DNA from: Paragyromitra xinjiangensis
Taxonomy: Eukaryota > Ascomycota > Pezizomycetes > Pezizales > Discinaceae
Assembly (NCBI GenBank): GCA_038503065.1
Contig: JBCAMK010000013.1
Span: 620,001-684,000 of the forward strand
DNA: 64,000 nt
Direction: 5' to 3'
This document shows positions 36,153 to 48,449 of this stretch, one piece after another. The translations under genes and the position numbers were made by a program. The notes beneath the pieces are model-generated. The model was not told the DNA's origin and did not search any database. It was given only the letters and a program-made list of their open reading frames with translations. Every line of letters starts with the position of its first letter. Position 1 is the stretch's first letter.

Positions 36153-37481
36153 ATGAGACTCCTCGCAGGTCTCGTGGCTTCGGGCCTGGTCACTCTCGTC
36201 ACATCAATCCATGTCGCCCAACTGTCACCGGACGAGACACGACTCTTGCTGGCCGAACGTCTGGGTGTTTCCAGATTCCACGAATTGAAGCTCCAGGGCC
36301 AGGATATACGCCAGACGACATTGGACATCTCGGCGGCCTTCGAGAAGAAACATGAGCCGGTAGACACCATGTTCGCCGAAACCCCGAGGAAGGGGAACTT
36401 CGTGCTGTCGCTGGCGGGCATGAAAGATAACAGACGTATGTGATGATACATATGACGCGGTTGAGGTCAATGCTACGGCAAAGCTGACATGTTTACGAAT
36501 TCCCCAGTGGATCCTGACCTCCCTGCAATGGTGATCATCGACGACTCCACGAAACTACACGACGAAGCCCCTACATCCTCCTCCGTCGCGAACCTCCTTG
36601 CCCGCCTCGCCGCCGAAAAGGCGGAGCTCTCAGGGCTCCACCAACACGCCTTCTCCAGTACCCCTACAGGCGGGATCTGTGTCTCAGTCCCCAAGCTCGA
36701 GCAGCTCGCCAAGTTCGAATCCCCACTCGATGACGCTGGCCTCCCCTCACGCCTCCCAATCGACCTACTACACCTCGCCTCGGCTCTTGACCCCACCAAC
36801 CCTTCCCACTCCGCCTTCCTCGCCGAATTCACCATGATCCGTAAATTCATGGAAGTGGTCCTCCCCGGCCTCCCCGAGAACGGTATGTCCTACTGCCACG
36901 CCCCTGCCGTAGCCGCCCTCATCGCCGCCCACGGCCCCACCTCCGCCGAATCCATCGCCGCCTCCGCCCTCTACAGCTACCTCCTCCACCACCTCCCCTC
37001 CTCAATCTCCTCCACCGTCCTCCTCCTCCCCCAGCCCCACGCCCACGCAAAACGCGCCGAAGCCCCTCTATCCATGATCCAACCCGAGCCCAGCTCCCCT
37101 CCCACCGACACCGCCTCCAAAATCTTCAACCCCGCCCGCATCGCCCTCTGCCACGACACTAAAACCGCCTGCGAAACCAACACCGACAACTGCACCTCCC
37201 ACGGTAAATGCCACAAAACCCTCAAAGCAGGCTCAAAAGTGTGCTGGACATGTTCCTGCGCCCCATCTGTCATCACGTCAGCAGCAGGCGTTAAAACAAC
37301 AACCTGGGCCGGCGCCGCATGCCAGAAGAAGGACATCAGCGTCCCATTCAACATCTTCCTGATCTTTGGTATCGTGATCGCGTTTATTGCAATTGCTACT
37401 GTGAACTTGTTGTATAGTATTGGTGAGGAGGAGCTCCCGAGCGTGTTGAGTGCTGGGGTTACTCCTGCGAAACGGACTTAA
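36153..37481 (+). CDS. Vps3844 (DUF3844)-domain secretory-pathway membrane protein
   Basis: Two exons, 36153-36435 and 36508-37481, joined in phase 1, totalling 1257 nt, 418 aa. A signal peptide (MRLLAGLVASGLVTLVTS) is followed by a lumenal domain (ETRLLLAERLGVSRFHELK). Near the C-terminus lies the diagnostic Cys-rich EGF-like module: ACETNTDNCTSHGKC, then CWTCSC, then WAGAACQKKDISVPF. Next comes a single membrane helix (FNIFLIFGIVIAFIAIATV) and a short cytoplasmic tail. This order matches fungal Vps3844/DUF3844 proteins, linked by name to vacuolar sorting; the molecular role is not settled. Codon use is strongly C-ending in exon 2, in contrast with neighbouring genes, which suggests high expression or a GC-rich patch. 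Confidence 0.85.
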
Positions 37482-40400
37482 GGTGTAATGGGATATGTAA
37501 TTGTGGGTTTTTTCTTGGTTTTTTTTTCTCGTTCGGTTCGTCATTGCGTGATGTTTGGATATGGATTTTATTGGAAAAACTACTTGGGCTTTTGCGTTTG
37601 TTGGGTTGCGCTTTTATATTCAGATTGAAGAAGGGGAGAGAGGTGGGGGTGGAGGTGGATGGGAATAGGGTGCATGGTGTAACTGTCTCTGGTATGGAAA
37701 GTGTGGGGAGTTGATTCGTCCTCCGTTTCTGTTGTATATCATACGTATATCGAATATTACCTCAATGTTTGCTTCTGGTTTTGGTGGGTATACGGACTTG
37801 GTGTGGTTCTGTAGTGAATGTTAGGTGTAGTCACGACTGGAAAGTGTAGAGTACCATAAAGTTATTACAACTGCAATCATAACACAAACTAGGAATGGCC
37901 CGAAACCGTGGCTTTATTTATACGTTTCCAAATACCTACACCAATTATGAATACTATCACACCCCTACAAAGGAAGAACCTTCGTTCCCTCGGTTGTCCC
38001 TACGTTTATTGGTCCTAAACGCAAATCACAGGCTATCACTCGAGTATTTTACTCTTTCTGTTGCCCCCTCCTAGGAGTATAAAACCATGAATCTCTATCG
38101 CCGCATATGTATTGTGCTCTTAAGCCAAGACCAGTAGCCAAGCCCCGGTGGATGGAAATCACTAGATGCGGCTATAGCTCGGTTATCAGATCTCCAACCC
38201 ATAAACCAAAAAATGAGTCCAGTACCCAGTCCTACACAACCACCAACTACAGAACCAGCCAGGCAATACAAGAGTGTATCGAGATCGATCCCACCTTAAA
38301 AAAAACGTTCTTAGATCCTTTTATGAACCACTGCCAAGAATTAGTACTGCACTCACAAGGTCCTCACCCTTGCACTGACATCATGTCTCAACTTTCTCCT
38401 TCATCGGCATAATATGGTTTAGGGGCTGCATGTCCTTCTGCTCTGGGTGTGCGCTCTGAAGATCGAGAACACTTTTCTTGACTTGTGGTGTCGACCTGAA
38501 TTGCTGGCTGGGTTTTCATTAACACGGCGCGGAGTGGATTCTTTATGATGTGTGGGTAATTACTTTGACATCGGAAGAATTGGATTCTGAAGTGGCTGTA
38601 ATGGGTTTCTTTGAATACTCTTGTTTGGCCGATAAAGTTGATTTTGGCCAAGACTTTCGGTCGAAAGTACTGTCAACAATTAGTAAACTACGCTAACATG
38701 GTATAATATATAGGAGATAGGACTCATAAGAGGCTTTCACTTCAATCCCTTGAACATCAGCTCACAATCTGTTTTCACGTTTTCATATACTACCCAACTA
38801 CAGCACTATAAGAGCCGGCCTGGAAGGCTTTACAGGTACCGCGAGCTAGAGTCATCTTCTCGAAGTCCCCCGCTCAAGTCTCTTGCGATATCTCGTGGTG
38901 TTTAACTCTTATACGCGTCATAAATTGGAAGTAAAGTCCGCAGTAAAGCTACCGACACTCTTTCAACTAAGCTAGAGTTTCCTCAAAACATCACTCATCA
39001 GTCTCGGAGAACTCGAGTCTAGCATTATAATAGTGGATCTGTGTAAGAGCTCCATCTTTTCCGCTTCACCGCTCTACCACTATTATTTCGGGTTTCTGAT
39101 TTGAGGGGCCTATAGGCTCGAGGTGGCAGCGTTCCCTAGTTTCGGTAATTGTGATAGCTTCCACAGCCTTTTCAGCAGATCCAGCTGCCGATGAAACCCC
39201 GACTGTAGTAACCTTGTAAAATCAGGAATCCAATCTTGACCTTGTATCACTCTTAGCCTTAGTTCTGGTGATGCCCTGTTTTTTGGCTTAGTAGCTATCA
39301 TCTCACATGCACTGGTTAGATTTTCCGAGTGCTGACACATGATCCTGTGTTACCCCGTATCTGGAAAATTCCGTCCCTGACTCCATTAACCTATGCGATT
39401 CAATTCTTTCAGCTGTGTGACGATCGCTTTCGTATTGAAAGTGCATTCGTGATAGCGGCCGCTTGGTAAGGTTCTTTCGCCTCTTACTTAACAGTTATTA
39501 CCGTAGAAATTGACGAGAACCGGAATAGCGCTAAGAGGTTGAAATAAGAAGTGGCGGCGTGACTCACTCATATAAGTACATTTTTATCCTCGAAAAAATA
39601 AAGAAATCTCCTCAACTGGTATAGTGAGTAACAAAAACCTATGCTGCCAAACCATTCTCAGTAAGATCTCCCAGCCACACTCTGTTTAGACGTCTTAGCG
39701 TCATTCCGGTTCTCGTCAATTTCTGCGGTACTATAGAAGATCCTCCAGATTGGCGTTCCCCGGATCTTGAGATCTAGAGATCTGGTAGGTTAGATAGTAT
39801 GGTAAAAACCGAAGAAAGTGCAAAGCCCGCATACATTCCTTCCTCGTAAAAACCTGCCTTTCTTACTAATGTAATCACATGGCACAGAATGACAATAGGG
39901 GGTAAATTTAAACCCATACATTCGATGCTGTCGTTACATCTAAGCTATTGGTGAGAATCAACACTGGTGTATCTCGAACTCAACAACGGCAGAACCCCAA
40001 ACACAGAAGGTCACACACAATGATAGCGCATCGTTCAAAACTCCATTACCCGTCCAGGGGGGGTTGCACCAACCCAACTATCAAACACTGGCGTCGTCAA
40101 TCAACCACAGTTCCCCGACGCCTCACCACAAGTATCGAGCAACAGAAAAAAAACTCAATCCTGGCTTGTGCTACCAAACGAAGAAACCTCGAAATTAGAA
40201 CAAACAACGCACCTCTGTTGGCCGCCACCGCAGTTCAAATATCCAGTTCGGAACAAAACCTACATATCCCTATTCAATCCGAAGAACCAGTATATCATAG
40301 CACTACCTAGACAATACCCGAAACACTAACACCTTCCCCTTCCACCCCTCACCCTTCGCTTCGTATACAACTAGGCTCTCAAGCATTACAGTGGGGGTTT

Positions 40401-41241
40401 CTAAACTGAACATCTCAATCTCTTCCCTCTCACAGTTAGGATGTATCTATTAACAGCCCGTGTAACCGGACTCCTCAAAGAGGTGCTTCGACCCTGATAG
40501 GTCATACCGTTGCTCCGCCTCAACCTTTGTCATCTTCATGATACCCCGCTGACATTCACTTCTATGAGGTCTTGTGCGGCTGTGGTGTTGAAGTCAGTAT
40601 TTGGTGCCACTCACATGAGGATTCAGCTTGCACTTGTGGCGATATGTAGGTATTGAAATAGGCTCAACATGAACTTCAACGAATCTTGCTGGATAATAAT
40701 CCTGACTATTAAATATATTAGTAGATATATTCTAGACGTGCCTGCATCTCACTCATGTTTGCCGCTGGCGTGTAGTCAAGAAACGAATATCAATATATAG
40801 TACTGACGCTGTCAGCATGTTTCCGTCTTAGCGCTTCCCCCGCATATGCGGTAAACATCGTCTAAATGCCCGTTCAACGAGTAATTGATGTTCTGCGGAC
40901 ACTAAATCTACCGATAGAGCTGCAGCTTGATGGTTGGTGATGGCTAACGATGTTGGTCTGTTAGTGCTGCGGTTCATGGGTATTCTTGGCAAAACCTTAT
41001 TTTTTGGCGACCTTGGCGAGGAGCCCTATATTTAGTAGGTAGCAAAAAAAGAAAGATAAATTTTATGACTACACTTATTCTCAAGAATGAGGATATGCGA
41101 GCCTACGGCTACGAAAACTCACCCGATTTTGCTTGGTCGGCTACTGCCATGCGGTCACTAAAAGACGGTATCATATATCATACCGTCATCAACGAAGGCG
41201 CAAATTAAGAGATAAGCGCAGATATCTAGGTCCAATTATTT
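37482..41241. other. Gene-poor region with one MITE
   Basis: About 3.8 kb between the Vps3844-type gene and the cyclophilin stop. Frames at 38107-38412 (101 codons) and 39948-40310 (120 codons), both plus strand, have no recognisable content and no promoter or splice support. The MITE at 39498-39731 is the only structured feature. Around 40708-40735 there is a small AT-rich palindromic patch. Confidence 0.5.
39498..39731. mobile_element. MITE family C (234 bp)
   Basis: Inverted terminal repeats of about 43 bp, at 39498-39540 and 39689-39731. Both share the core AGAAATTGACGAGAACCGGA and differ at roughly five positions. TA flanks each end (39496-39497 and 39732-39733). No coding potential. 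The ends differ from families A and B, so this is a third non-autonomous TA-inserting element in the window. Confidence 0.82.
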
Positions 41242-42186
41242 TTACATCTCCCCGCACTGACTAATCACTACATCAGTAGTCGGCCTATCCAATATCACCC
41301 TAACGTTCTCGACCTTCCTCACAACGTCCATCCCATCGATGACCCTTCCGAAAGCAACATACTTACCATCCAGAAATGACGCCGCCTTAGATGTTATGAA
41401 GAACTGGCAGCCGTTCGTGTTCGGGCCGGAACTATACGACTTCCGTATCAGTAATTGATAGTGCACAAGCATAGAGGACTTGAGATAAAGCCAAGGGTGG
41501 GGTGCTTACTTGGCCATAGCCAGGATACCGGGAGCATCATGTTTGACTTGAAACCCCTCGTCCGGGAATCGGTCTGAGCCATAGATCGATGCAGCACCAG
41601 ACCCGTCATTGTTCAGAAAATCGCCGCCTTGGATCCTGTAATTTGGAATGGTTGAGCCTCATGTTAGTAATAGTACTACCAGTGCATTACGTAGTCGTCC
41701 CCATTCGTTTTTAGTTGGACTGAGCAAAATTTAAAACCGAGAGCCTTGAGCTTCTTTGCATAGCCTAGTCCACCGACCACCGGTGAGGGAAGGGATGGAT
41801 GATGGGAGGAAACTATACATAAAGTCTTTAATCTACACTCGTTAGCATAGTTCACCCTAGCCCTATCCTATTCCCTTGGTGCTAAGCCTCTCGGACACGG
41901 AACAACTAGTTTTCCTTACCACACGGTGGAACTTTGAGCCTTTGTACCCCAACGGCCTCCCTCCGCGACCTTTAGTCTCACCAGTGCAAAACTGTCGGAA
42001 GTTCTCGGCGGTTTTAGGCACAAGATTTGGAAAGAGCTCCATTTTAATGCGGCCGAGTGGTTCGCCTGATAACGCACGAGGTCAATTAGCATAGACACTG
42101 AGGAAGGGTTACGTGGCTTCCTTACCGCCGAGCGAGATATCGAAGAACACGACGGGGTTTTGTGATGGTGCCTCTTGTGTAGCCAT
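41242..42186 (-). CDS. Peptidyl-prolyl cis-trans isomerase H (cyclophilin)
   Basis: Cyclophilins catalyse proline cis-trans isomerisation; the H type associates with the U4/U6.U5 spliceosomal particle. Five exons on the minus strand: 42186-42126, 42065-41920, 41832-41819 (14 nt only), 41635-41510, 41431-41242, totalling 537 nt, 178 aa, the usual PPIH length. N-terminal [20 protein letters not shown] leads to [14 protein letters not shown] and GSKFHRV. The microexon ATTAAAGACTTTAT supplies IKDFM, and exon 4 continues [13 protein letters not shown]. The catalytic region is thus F-H-R-V-I-K-D-F-M-I-Q-G-G-D-F. Next come [34 protein letters not shown] and the end QCGEM, typical of PPIH. Without the microexon the frame cannot be joined. 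Its flanks are TAG and GTATAG; the following intron has a perfect TACTAAC. Confidence 0.93.
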
Positions 42187-44237
42187 TGCTGAATTATCGC
42201 ACAGGTTGGGGGGGATGTTGGTGGTTGAAGCTGTTGTGGATGTTCTATGTTTGGACAGAGCTGTGATGGTGTTGGGATGCGGCTCTTGGGAGACTAGGTA
42301 TCTCCACGTGACCGAGGCTTGCCAAGCTCGCGTGAGACATCAGGAATCTGCGGTGTTCTCGCTTCGGTGACTTGATGAGCCGATCCTTGGTTTGAAGGTG
42401 ATTTGAGGTTGCACGTCACGCTCGCTCTGCCGTCTATCCTCGAATGCGATTCATCTCACGTTTGTTTGTTTGTGGGCTCTGGAAAAGTTCTCATGACAAC
42501 AAAATAGCAGGCCACTCGCAAGAGTCTGCCCACGAGCAAAGTTGCAAACCAACCGGTTCTGACTTGTCATCGGGAGACCAGCGAACAGAACGAACGGCCT
42601 ATAACCGAGATAGGTATTCGGGACCTAACTCCGGTTCTGAGTTCTTTTGATCAATGTGATGGTATTCGATGCACTCTATTTCTCACTTTCTCCACGATCA
42701 TCAATACTTTGCGGGGCGGGAGTTGCCAGCCAATTGGCAAAATTACCAAGGATGTGGGGCTTGCGCGGGGTTCCTGTCTCGGAAATAAAAGCAAATCTAT
42801 TGCGCACCCATTTGTTAGTTCGATGCTTGTTTTTTTTTTTTGTTTTCTTTCCTTTATTGTCCTTTGCTGTTGTCTTTGCTGTTGGTCAGGGGCGGGCGGC
42901 TCTATGAATAGATTGCCTATCTCTATCTACGACAGTGGACAGGTATCTGGAGCAGTGTTGGAAGTTGGAAAAGGAATATCTTCCGGGGTAGATTACAGCA
43001 TTCTGGATGAATTCAACGTCCACGTCGATGGTAGTGGTAGGCCGTTGGGGACTATGGGCAAGAACCTGGAATCACGACTGCGAATAACGATTGATGAGTG
43101 ATCCAGATCTTGTAATTCCTGCTTTGGGACTATTCTGGGTGTGGATTTGAACGTTGAACAAGAGATCTGTTCCGGTTCTCAAATGGGCAAAAGCAGATGT
43201 TTGGGTGGCTGGAAGCAGCAAGTGCCATTTTGTGACACGAGGCGAATGGCAACCGCGAGCAGCGCCAAGACACGCAGCTGACCCACCGCAGCCGGAATAG
43301 TGGTTAGACTGCTCGCGTCAACGGCAACTGGTTGGTCGAGATGTTTTGTGGCTCCCCCAAGTTGAGCCATTACTCTGCCTTTCCACAGAACCTCTCAAAG
43401 AAAGCATTCGTTTGAGAAATTGCCCCGACGAGGGCAGTCCAACTTGCATCTAATCGCTGTGTGATTGCTCGAGACAAGCCTCTGCCTGCATAATTTCGTT
43501 GGACGATCATTTCCTTGGCCCGGGCTCAAGAAAGAAACCCAGCACTCCGCCCTCTTTCTTCTCCAACGCAAGGAACAAAAGGGACCAGGGAGACCCCACA
43601 CCTTCCTGAGGGGCCTGAGGTCACTGTAAGAACCCTTTGAGCCCTTTCCGCAGTTTAAGTCCGCCATCACCAGCAGCAATCGTATCTGTCAGTCTGTGCC
43701 TTCTTCCTCTATCGTATCGGGCTCGTCTCCGCAACCCAAGAAGTTCGTGAGATCATCTGCTGCGAAAGAAAAGTTGAAGAACACTACAGAGGCTGCTGAG
43801 ATTTGGAATTTATTCCATCCCCCCCAAGCCACTTTCGCACGCGTCGGATTCGCTGCTTTCATTCGGCTGCTGGGGGCTGAATCCATCCATCCACCCCATC
43901 CGTCCATCCATCGCTACTGACAGTATATCACTCCTGCGCCATCTCGAGATATATTCCTTCGGTCACCCGCTCATTGTTATTGTTTCCTCCCCCCAACACC
44001 ATTCTCCAAAATCACTCCATATTTTTTTCTATTGTTTTCTCTCTTAAATATTTTCTTTCTATTCTTTTAATTTTTTGACCAAAAATTAATATTATTCACC
44101 GTTGACAAGTGGATTCCTAATCCTCTAATCAATCACCTGTCGGCTGCATTGAGCCCAGCCTCTCTTATGGGAATCTAAAAACACCCGAACAACCCCCCTC
44201 TCTTCCTAAGACTTCGCGCCTCTCACCAACATCCACG
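42187..44237. other. Divergent promoter region, cyclophilin H / RING gene
   Basis: About 2 kb between two start codons that point away from each other. Several short frames (for example 42709-43101) have no recognisable content. It contains a T tract near 42830 and a T/A-rich patch at about 44020-44095 just before the RING gene. No transcript or RNA gene can be supported. Confidence 0.45.
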
Positions 44238-45647
44238 ATGTCGCCAAACTCATTATCTCCCACCTTCGTGGCCACACTCACATCTGCTCTTCCTTCCCCT
44301 ACGCAAACATCCAACGGTGGTGGCGGCGGCGGTAACGGTCCCACAAGTTCGCCTTTGCTGTTTTTCGTTGCCTTGGGATTTGGTGTCGTTTTCACGAATC
44401 TATGGTAGGTTGTCTTCGTACGCTCAAGACGAGTCACTGCATGGGCGCCGTGACCAACAAAACAATTGTGTCTTTTTTCTAGGATCATCGTCGGCGTTAA
44501 ATATTGTTTTCGATACAATGCTCGGCAACGTGCTCGGGCCAACGGGGAAGAGGAACAAGTCGACCTGCAGGCCATGCCACGGCCGCACCGACGTCGGAGG
44601 GAGAAAAAGCTCATGTCGCTGGACGAAGTAAATGAGCGATTTCCAGCTACGAAATACAAATCATGGAGGGCGCACAGGGAACGCATGGGACTGCCGTCAG
44701 AGGGTGGGATTAAAACTGCCCCGAATAGCAGGCCTGGGAGCGTAAAGCACATAGAAGCTGCGATCCCTTCAACCGAGGAAACCCCGATATCACCCACAGC
44801 CCCAAGTCCTCTTCTCAAAGAAATATTAGGCCCCTCTACCGCCAGCAGAGCAACTCCTTCCAGTACCGCTGAGCTTGCCAAGGAAACGTCAACTCCGCTT
44901 CCTCCGACTACTGTTGTTGCAGAAACATCATCCACGAACGAAAGTAAACGATTATCCGAAATCTCAGATATAGATCACCAAAAAGACTCCGATAACGATG
45001 ACGATGACGACGAACACCTGCATGCCGCTGTACCCGAAGAACTACTCAATACGAGTGGCGACTCCTGCGCTATTTGTATTGACGTAATTGACGAGGATGA
45101 TGATATTCGTGGGCTAACCTGCGGTCATGCTTTCCATACTGCTTGTCTGGACCCTTGGCTTACCAGCAGGAGGGCTTGCTGCCCACTTTGCAAGGCCGAT
45201 TATTACACCCCCAAACCAAGAACTGAAACAGAAAATAGTAGTACCGATGAAAATGGAAACGCGCGATCCAGATCAACTAGACAAACTAGAGAACCTGCGA
45301 TACCTCAGGACGTCTATATTGGGCCTCCTTTCCATAGGCGGACGATATTTTCAGGACGGTTCATGTCATCGCACAGGAGTGAGCAGAGACGGATCAACGA
45401 CGCCCATTTCAACACATTAGTGGAAGCAGGGTTCGTATCTGCTACTAGTGGGAGGAGTCGGTGGTTAAGGAATCCATTGCGTGGCATATTACCATCTGCC
45501 AGGAGAGGGGGAAACAGTTCAGAGGAGCCAACACCAGGGGCATTAGAGGCAGGCCTGAACAATAGGGCAAATGAAAGTGGTGCCTCCACTCCAGCAGCAA
45601 GGCCAATACCAACGCCATCGCCACTACATGGAGCAGGGACACATTAA
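44238..45647 (+). CDS. Membrane-anchored RING-H2 E3 ubiquitin ligase candidate
   Basis: Two exons, 44238-44404 and 44483-45647, joined in phase 2, totalling 1332 nt, 443 aa. A Ser/Thr/Gly-rich N-terminus leads to one membrane helix across the junction (LLFFVALGFGVVFTNLW then IIVGVKY). A basic segment MPRPHRRRREKKLMSLDEVN follows, conserved in fungal members, then a disordered acidic stretch with DDDDDEH. The RING-H2 domain (about residues 251-293) reads CAIC, GLTCGHAFHTACLDPW, CCPLCKAD, which has the full C3H2C3 set. The C-terminal third is Ser/Pro-rich with no domain. The architecture (short N-terminus, one helix, cytosolic RING) suggests ubiquitination at an endomembrane or the vacuole; the substrate is unknown. 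Confidence 0.85.
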
Positions 45648-47321
45648 GGGTTTCGGAAAAGGTTGGGTTTGCTTCGGAGTTTAGGCGGTTGCACTAGAAA
45701 TGACGGGATTCCCATCTTTCTTTATGGCGCCTTTGCACTTCGAAGGATTTCTTAAAATGGCGTTTTTCATGTCTTTTCAATCCGCTTGGTTGTATAGGCG
45801 CTTTGTCTCGTAGGTCTCTCTTATTCCTTCTTTCTTTCTCTTTTGTGGACTACACCGGGCGTTGAGCATTTATCTTCCTGTGAAAGGGAGGACTTGCTCT
45901 TATAGCACTCGTCCGTTTGCTTCGAGGTGTCGATGCTATTATGCAGTGGGTTTAATGCATGCTACTCTCATCTCAGTATTTTTCGCGGGTTAGTCAGCCC
46001 CGCTGGACATGTTCCTTATTTGTCGTATCACCATCTTGAGTGGATCACCTTTTCGCGAACAAAGTGGTCCACATCATTATGTGATATCGTTTGTGGTGCT
46101 ATGAGATCACGTTTTCTATTGCTCGTATTTCCATATCTATCTGTGTTTCTAGGATGATGCTCTTACGAGGAAGAGCTGCTAGAAAAACACGTATTGGCTC
46201 TTTTCTTGGTTCGAGCTTCAGCTTGATACCCATCTCTCTTTCTTATTTCCTTGTTTTCTGCGCTTGTCTAGGGAAATGAACATAGGGTCTCGGGTACTAT
46301 CATCTCTCCTTGCTCCTCGTTCTTTTGCTTTCTTCGGTGCTATGATAGGTGTAGTTACAGGTGTTTGGTCTCGCTTTTTCCTTGGTGCTTAGGCTGGGGG
46401 GTGGGGTATCTGGTTTTTATCTCTCTCGCGATCGGGGGGTCTTCCCGCATGTATATCTTGAAGGAATGTGATCTTGTGTTTACCACGGCCCCGAGATTTT
46501 GGTATTGCTGGGTTAAGCTTCCGTGTTCCTGGGGAGATGTTGTCTATCCGGGGGTTTGAGCCATCATCGGGTTAAGCTTAAGTTTAGACTTCTAACGGTC
46601 GTGTTCTGGAAATTTACCCTGCGCGGTTAGGTGCCGTTACTTGGTGAAGTCATGAATTGTCACTCACGTTTTATTTGGGCACCAGCATGATTTCTGCGTT
46701 AGTGGGTTTACTAAAACGCAGCCCTTGTAGTCACTACATGTAATGTTGTTTTACAAGTTAGTTGATGAAACGTGAACATCGCCGCACAATTGCAGTTCTC
46801 CCGAAACTTCTAAGATTACCTGCATCTGCACCTGCGCAGTCCCGGTATTATCGGAAATGATACTTTTCCACACTTGATTTGCGGGTTTAAATTACTTTTT
46901 TCCTTTTGTAGAAACGGGAAAGATGAGGCTGATGTGCTACAGGCTAAAGCAGCTCCACCTCCAATTAATCCTCATGAAAGTCCGTTTCCCCCCACCTTTC
47001 TGATCTACGTACCAGAGCCATTGTTTTGTTTACTCTCGTTCCCTTGGAAACAAAATCCCCTGTCTATCCACCAACGCTTTGTCCTCTCTGCATATCGCGT
47101 GGTGGTTGATACTCCAGGATTCCAGACGCTTCTAGATGGAACTTCCCGTCCCCCAACGGGAGCGAGTGGACCACGTTGGTCCAGATCGAAATCCGCTTAA
47201 GATGTTTAAGTAAGGTTTCGCGTCCGCAACGCAGAGTACATCGTTCCCTCAATTTCATACGTAGCTAGCCTTTCGACACGTTCCTTCGGGTAGATTCGGG
47301 GGGTTTTTACACGACATATGC
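45648..47321. other. Intergenic, T-rich, no gene seen
   Basis: About 1.7 kb between the RING gene stop and the next start, both on the plus strand. Much of 45650-46560 is pyrimidine-rich with short frames. A frame at 46874-47200 has no recognisable content. It should hold the RING gene 3' UTR and the promoter of the 202-aa gene. Confidence 0.45.
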
Positions 47322-47998
47322 ATGGACTGGACCGCGAATTCGTCGACGGGGAAGAAACGCCCGTCGGGTGTAGATGGAGACGATGATCTTATCACGGAAC
47401 AGCCGTTATCGAAGAAGTTGGCGAATCTGAGTTTATGCAAAGAGAGTCTTCGGAGTCATCGAGGTACCTACTGCCATCACCATATGCTGCCTTTCTTTAC
47501 GACACAGGCTAAGCAGTTCCGTCCGCGGTAGACCAGCAATTACGGGAACAGAAGAAGTCGGTGCGGACTTTGGATGAGCGGATGGAGGTCGATAACGATG
47601 ATCCGAATGTTGTGTTTATTCACGATATTGATGAGGAGCTCGGTAGTGATGATGAGGGGGATAAGAAGGGGTTGATATTCGTGCCGGATATTGAGAAACG
47701 TCTCACGAGGATCCCGTATATGCTTGTAAACGGAGGGAGAAGTACTGCGTCTGAGCCGTCTTCGGGAGTGAGCACGGCGTTGGTGCTATATACTGTGCCT
47801 TCGTCGTTGACAGTGTCGAGGGAGCAGGATAGTGTGAGAAGGGCGATCATTGAAGCGAGGGCGAGGATACGGCAGAAGCAGGCAGATGATGCGAAGCAGC
47901 AGGGATTGATGGAGACTGGAGAAGTGGTGGTGGATGATGTTGATGGAGTTGATTCGGGACTGGATGATGAAGATCCTGATGCCATGGATATCGGATAG
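47322..47998 (+). CDS. Unrecognised conserved-looking acidic protein (202 aa)
   Basis: Two exons, 47322-47463 and 47532-47998, joined in phase 1, totalling 609 nt, 202 aa. I cannot name a family. It begins with a short Lys-rich segment (GKKRPSGVDGDDDLI, then PLSKKLANL) like a nuclear localisation signal. The middle carries blocks that look conserved rather than random: DDPNVVFIHDIDEEL, LIFVPDIEKRLTRIPYML and LVLYTVPSSL. A helix follows (DSVRRAIIEARARIRQKQ), then a very acidic end (DDVDGVDSGLDDEDPDAMD). The intron is 68 nt and could end at several AG sites; the one at 47531 keeps the frame and gives the helix-like DQQLREQKKSVR. A nuclear role is inference only. Confidence 0.72.
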
Positions 47999-48449
47999 TT
48001 TGGCTGCTATGGTCTACGGCGTTTATTACTAGGTGTCTGGTTTTTACAGTGTACCGTAATATAGTAATGCGAATTCTTTAGAACCAAGAATAGTAGAAAG
48101 GCAGCTGGAGAAAGGTCCGAATCATATGAAATGCTGCAGTTACCCGTCCCAGAGCCCTATAAATAATACACCCAAGACAACATTTCACCCGTCCGCTCCC
48201 AATCCAGATCCCGTCCGATGCAGAGAAAATAAGAAATCCGGTAATAAGACGCGAGATTCAAGGAATGCCAATCAACAGCTGACCCAATGCGCTGTGTTGA
48301 AAAAAAAAACAAAAGGAACAAAGCTTAAGATATAATGCAGTAAATAGTACAATAAAACGAAACGCAAATAAACGACACCCTCCACTCCAAACGACAAAAA
48401 TTTTAGCGCCAAAGAAAAGATAGTTGCTTTGATTTCTTGTATCCCTCCT
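47999..48449. other. Convergent 3' regions
   Basis: The 202-aa gene (plus) ends at 47998 and the RCR-like gene (minus) ends at 48450. Nothing else is seen except an A tract near 48300 that may belong to a poly(A) region. Confidence 0.5.

Noticed and set aside
39948..40310. 120-codon Gln/Arg/Thr-rich open frame
   Set aside because: Low-complexity composition without family pattern; lies in a gene-poor stretch next to a MITE.
42709..43101. 130-codon frame with a hydrophobic run upstream of cyclophilin H
   Set aside because: The hydrophobic run comes from a T tract and TTTGCTG-rich DNA; the frame has no family pattern and no nearby promoter signals.
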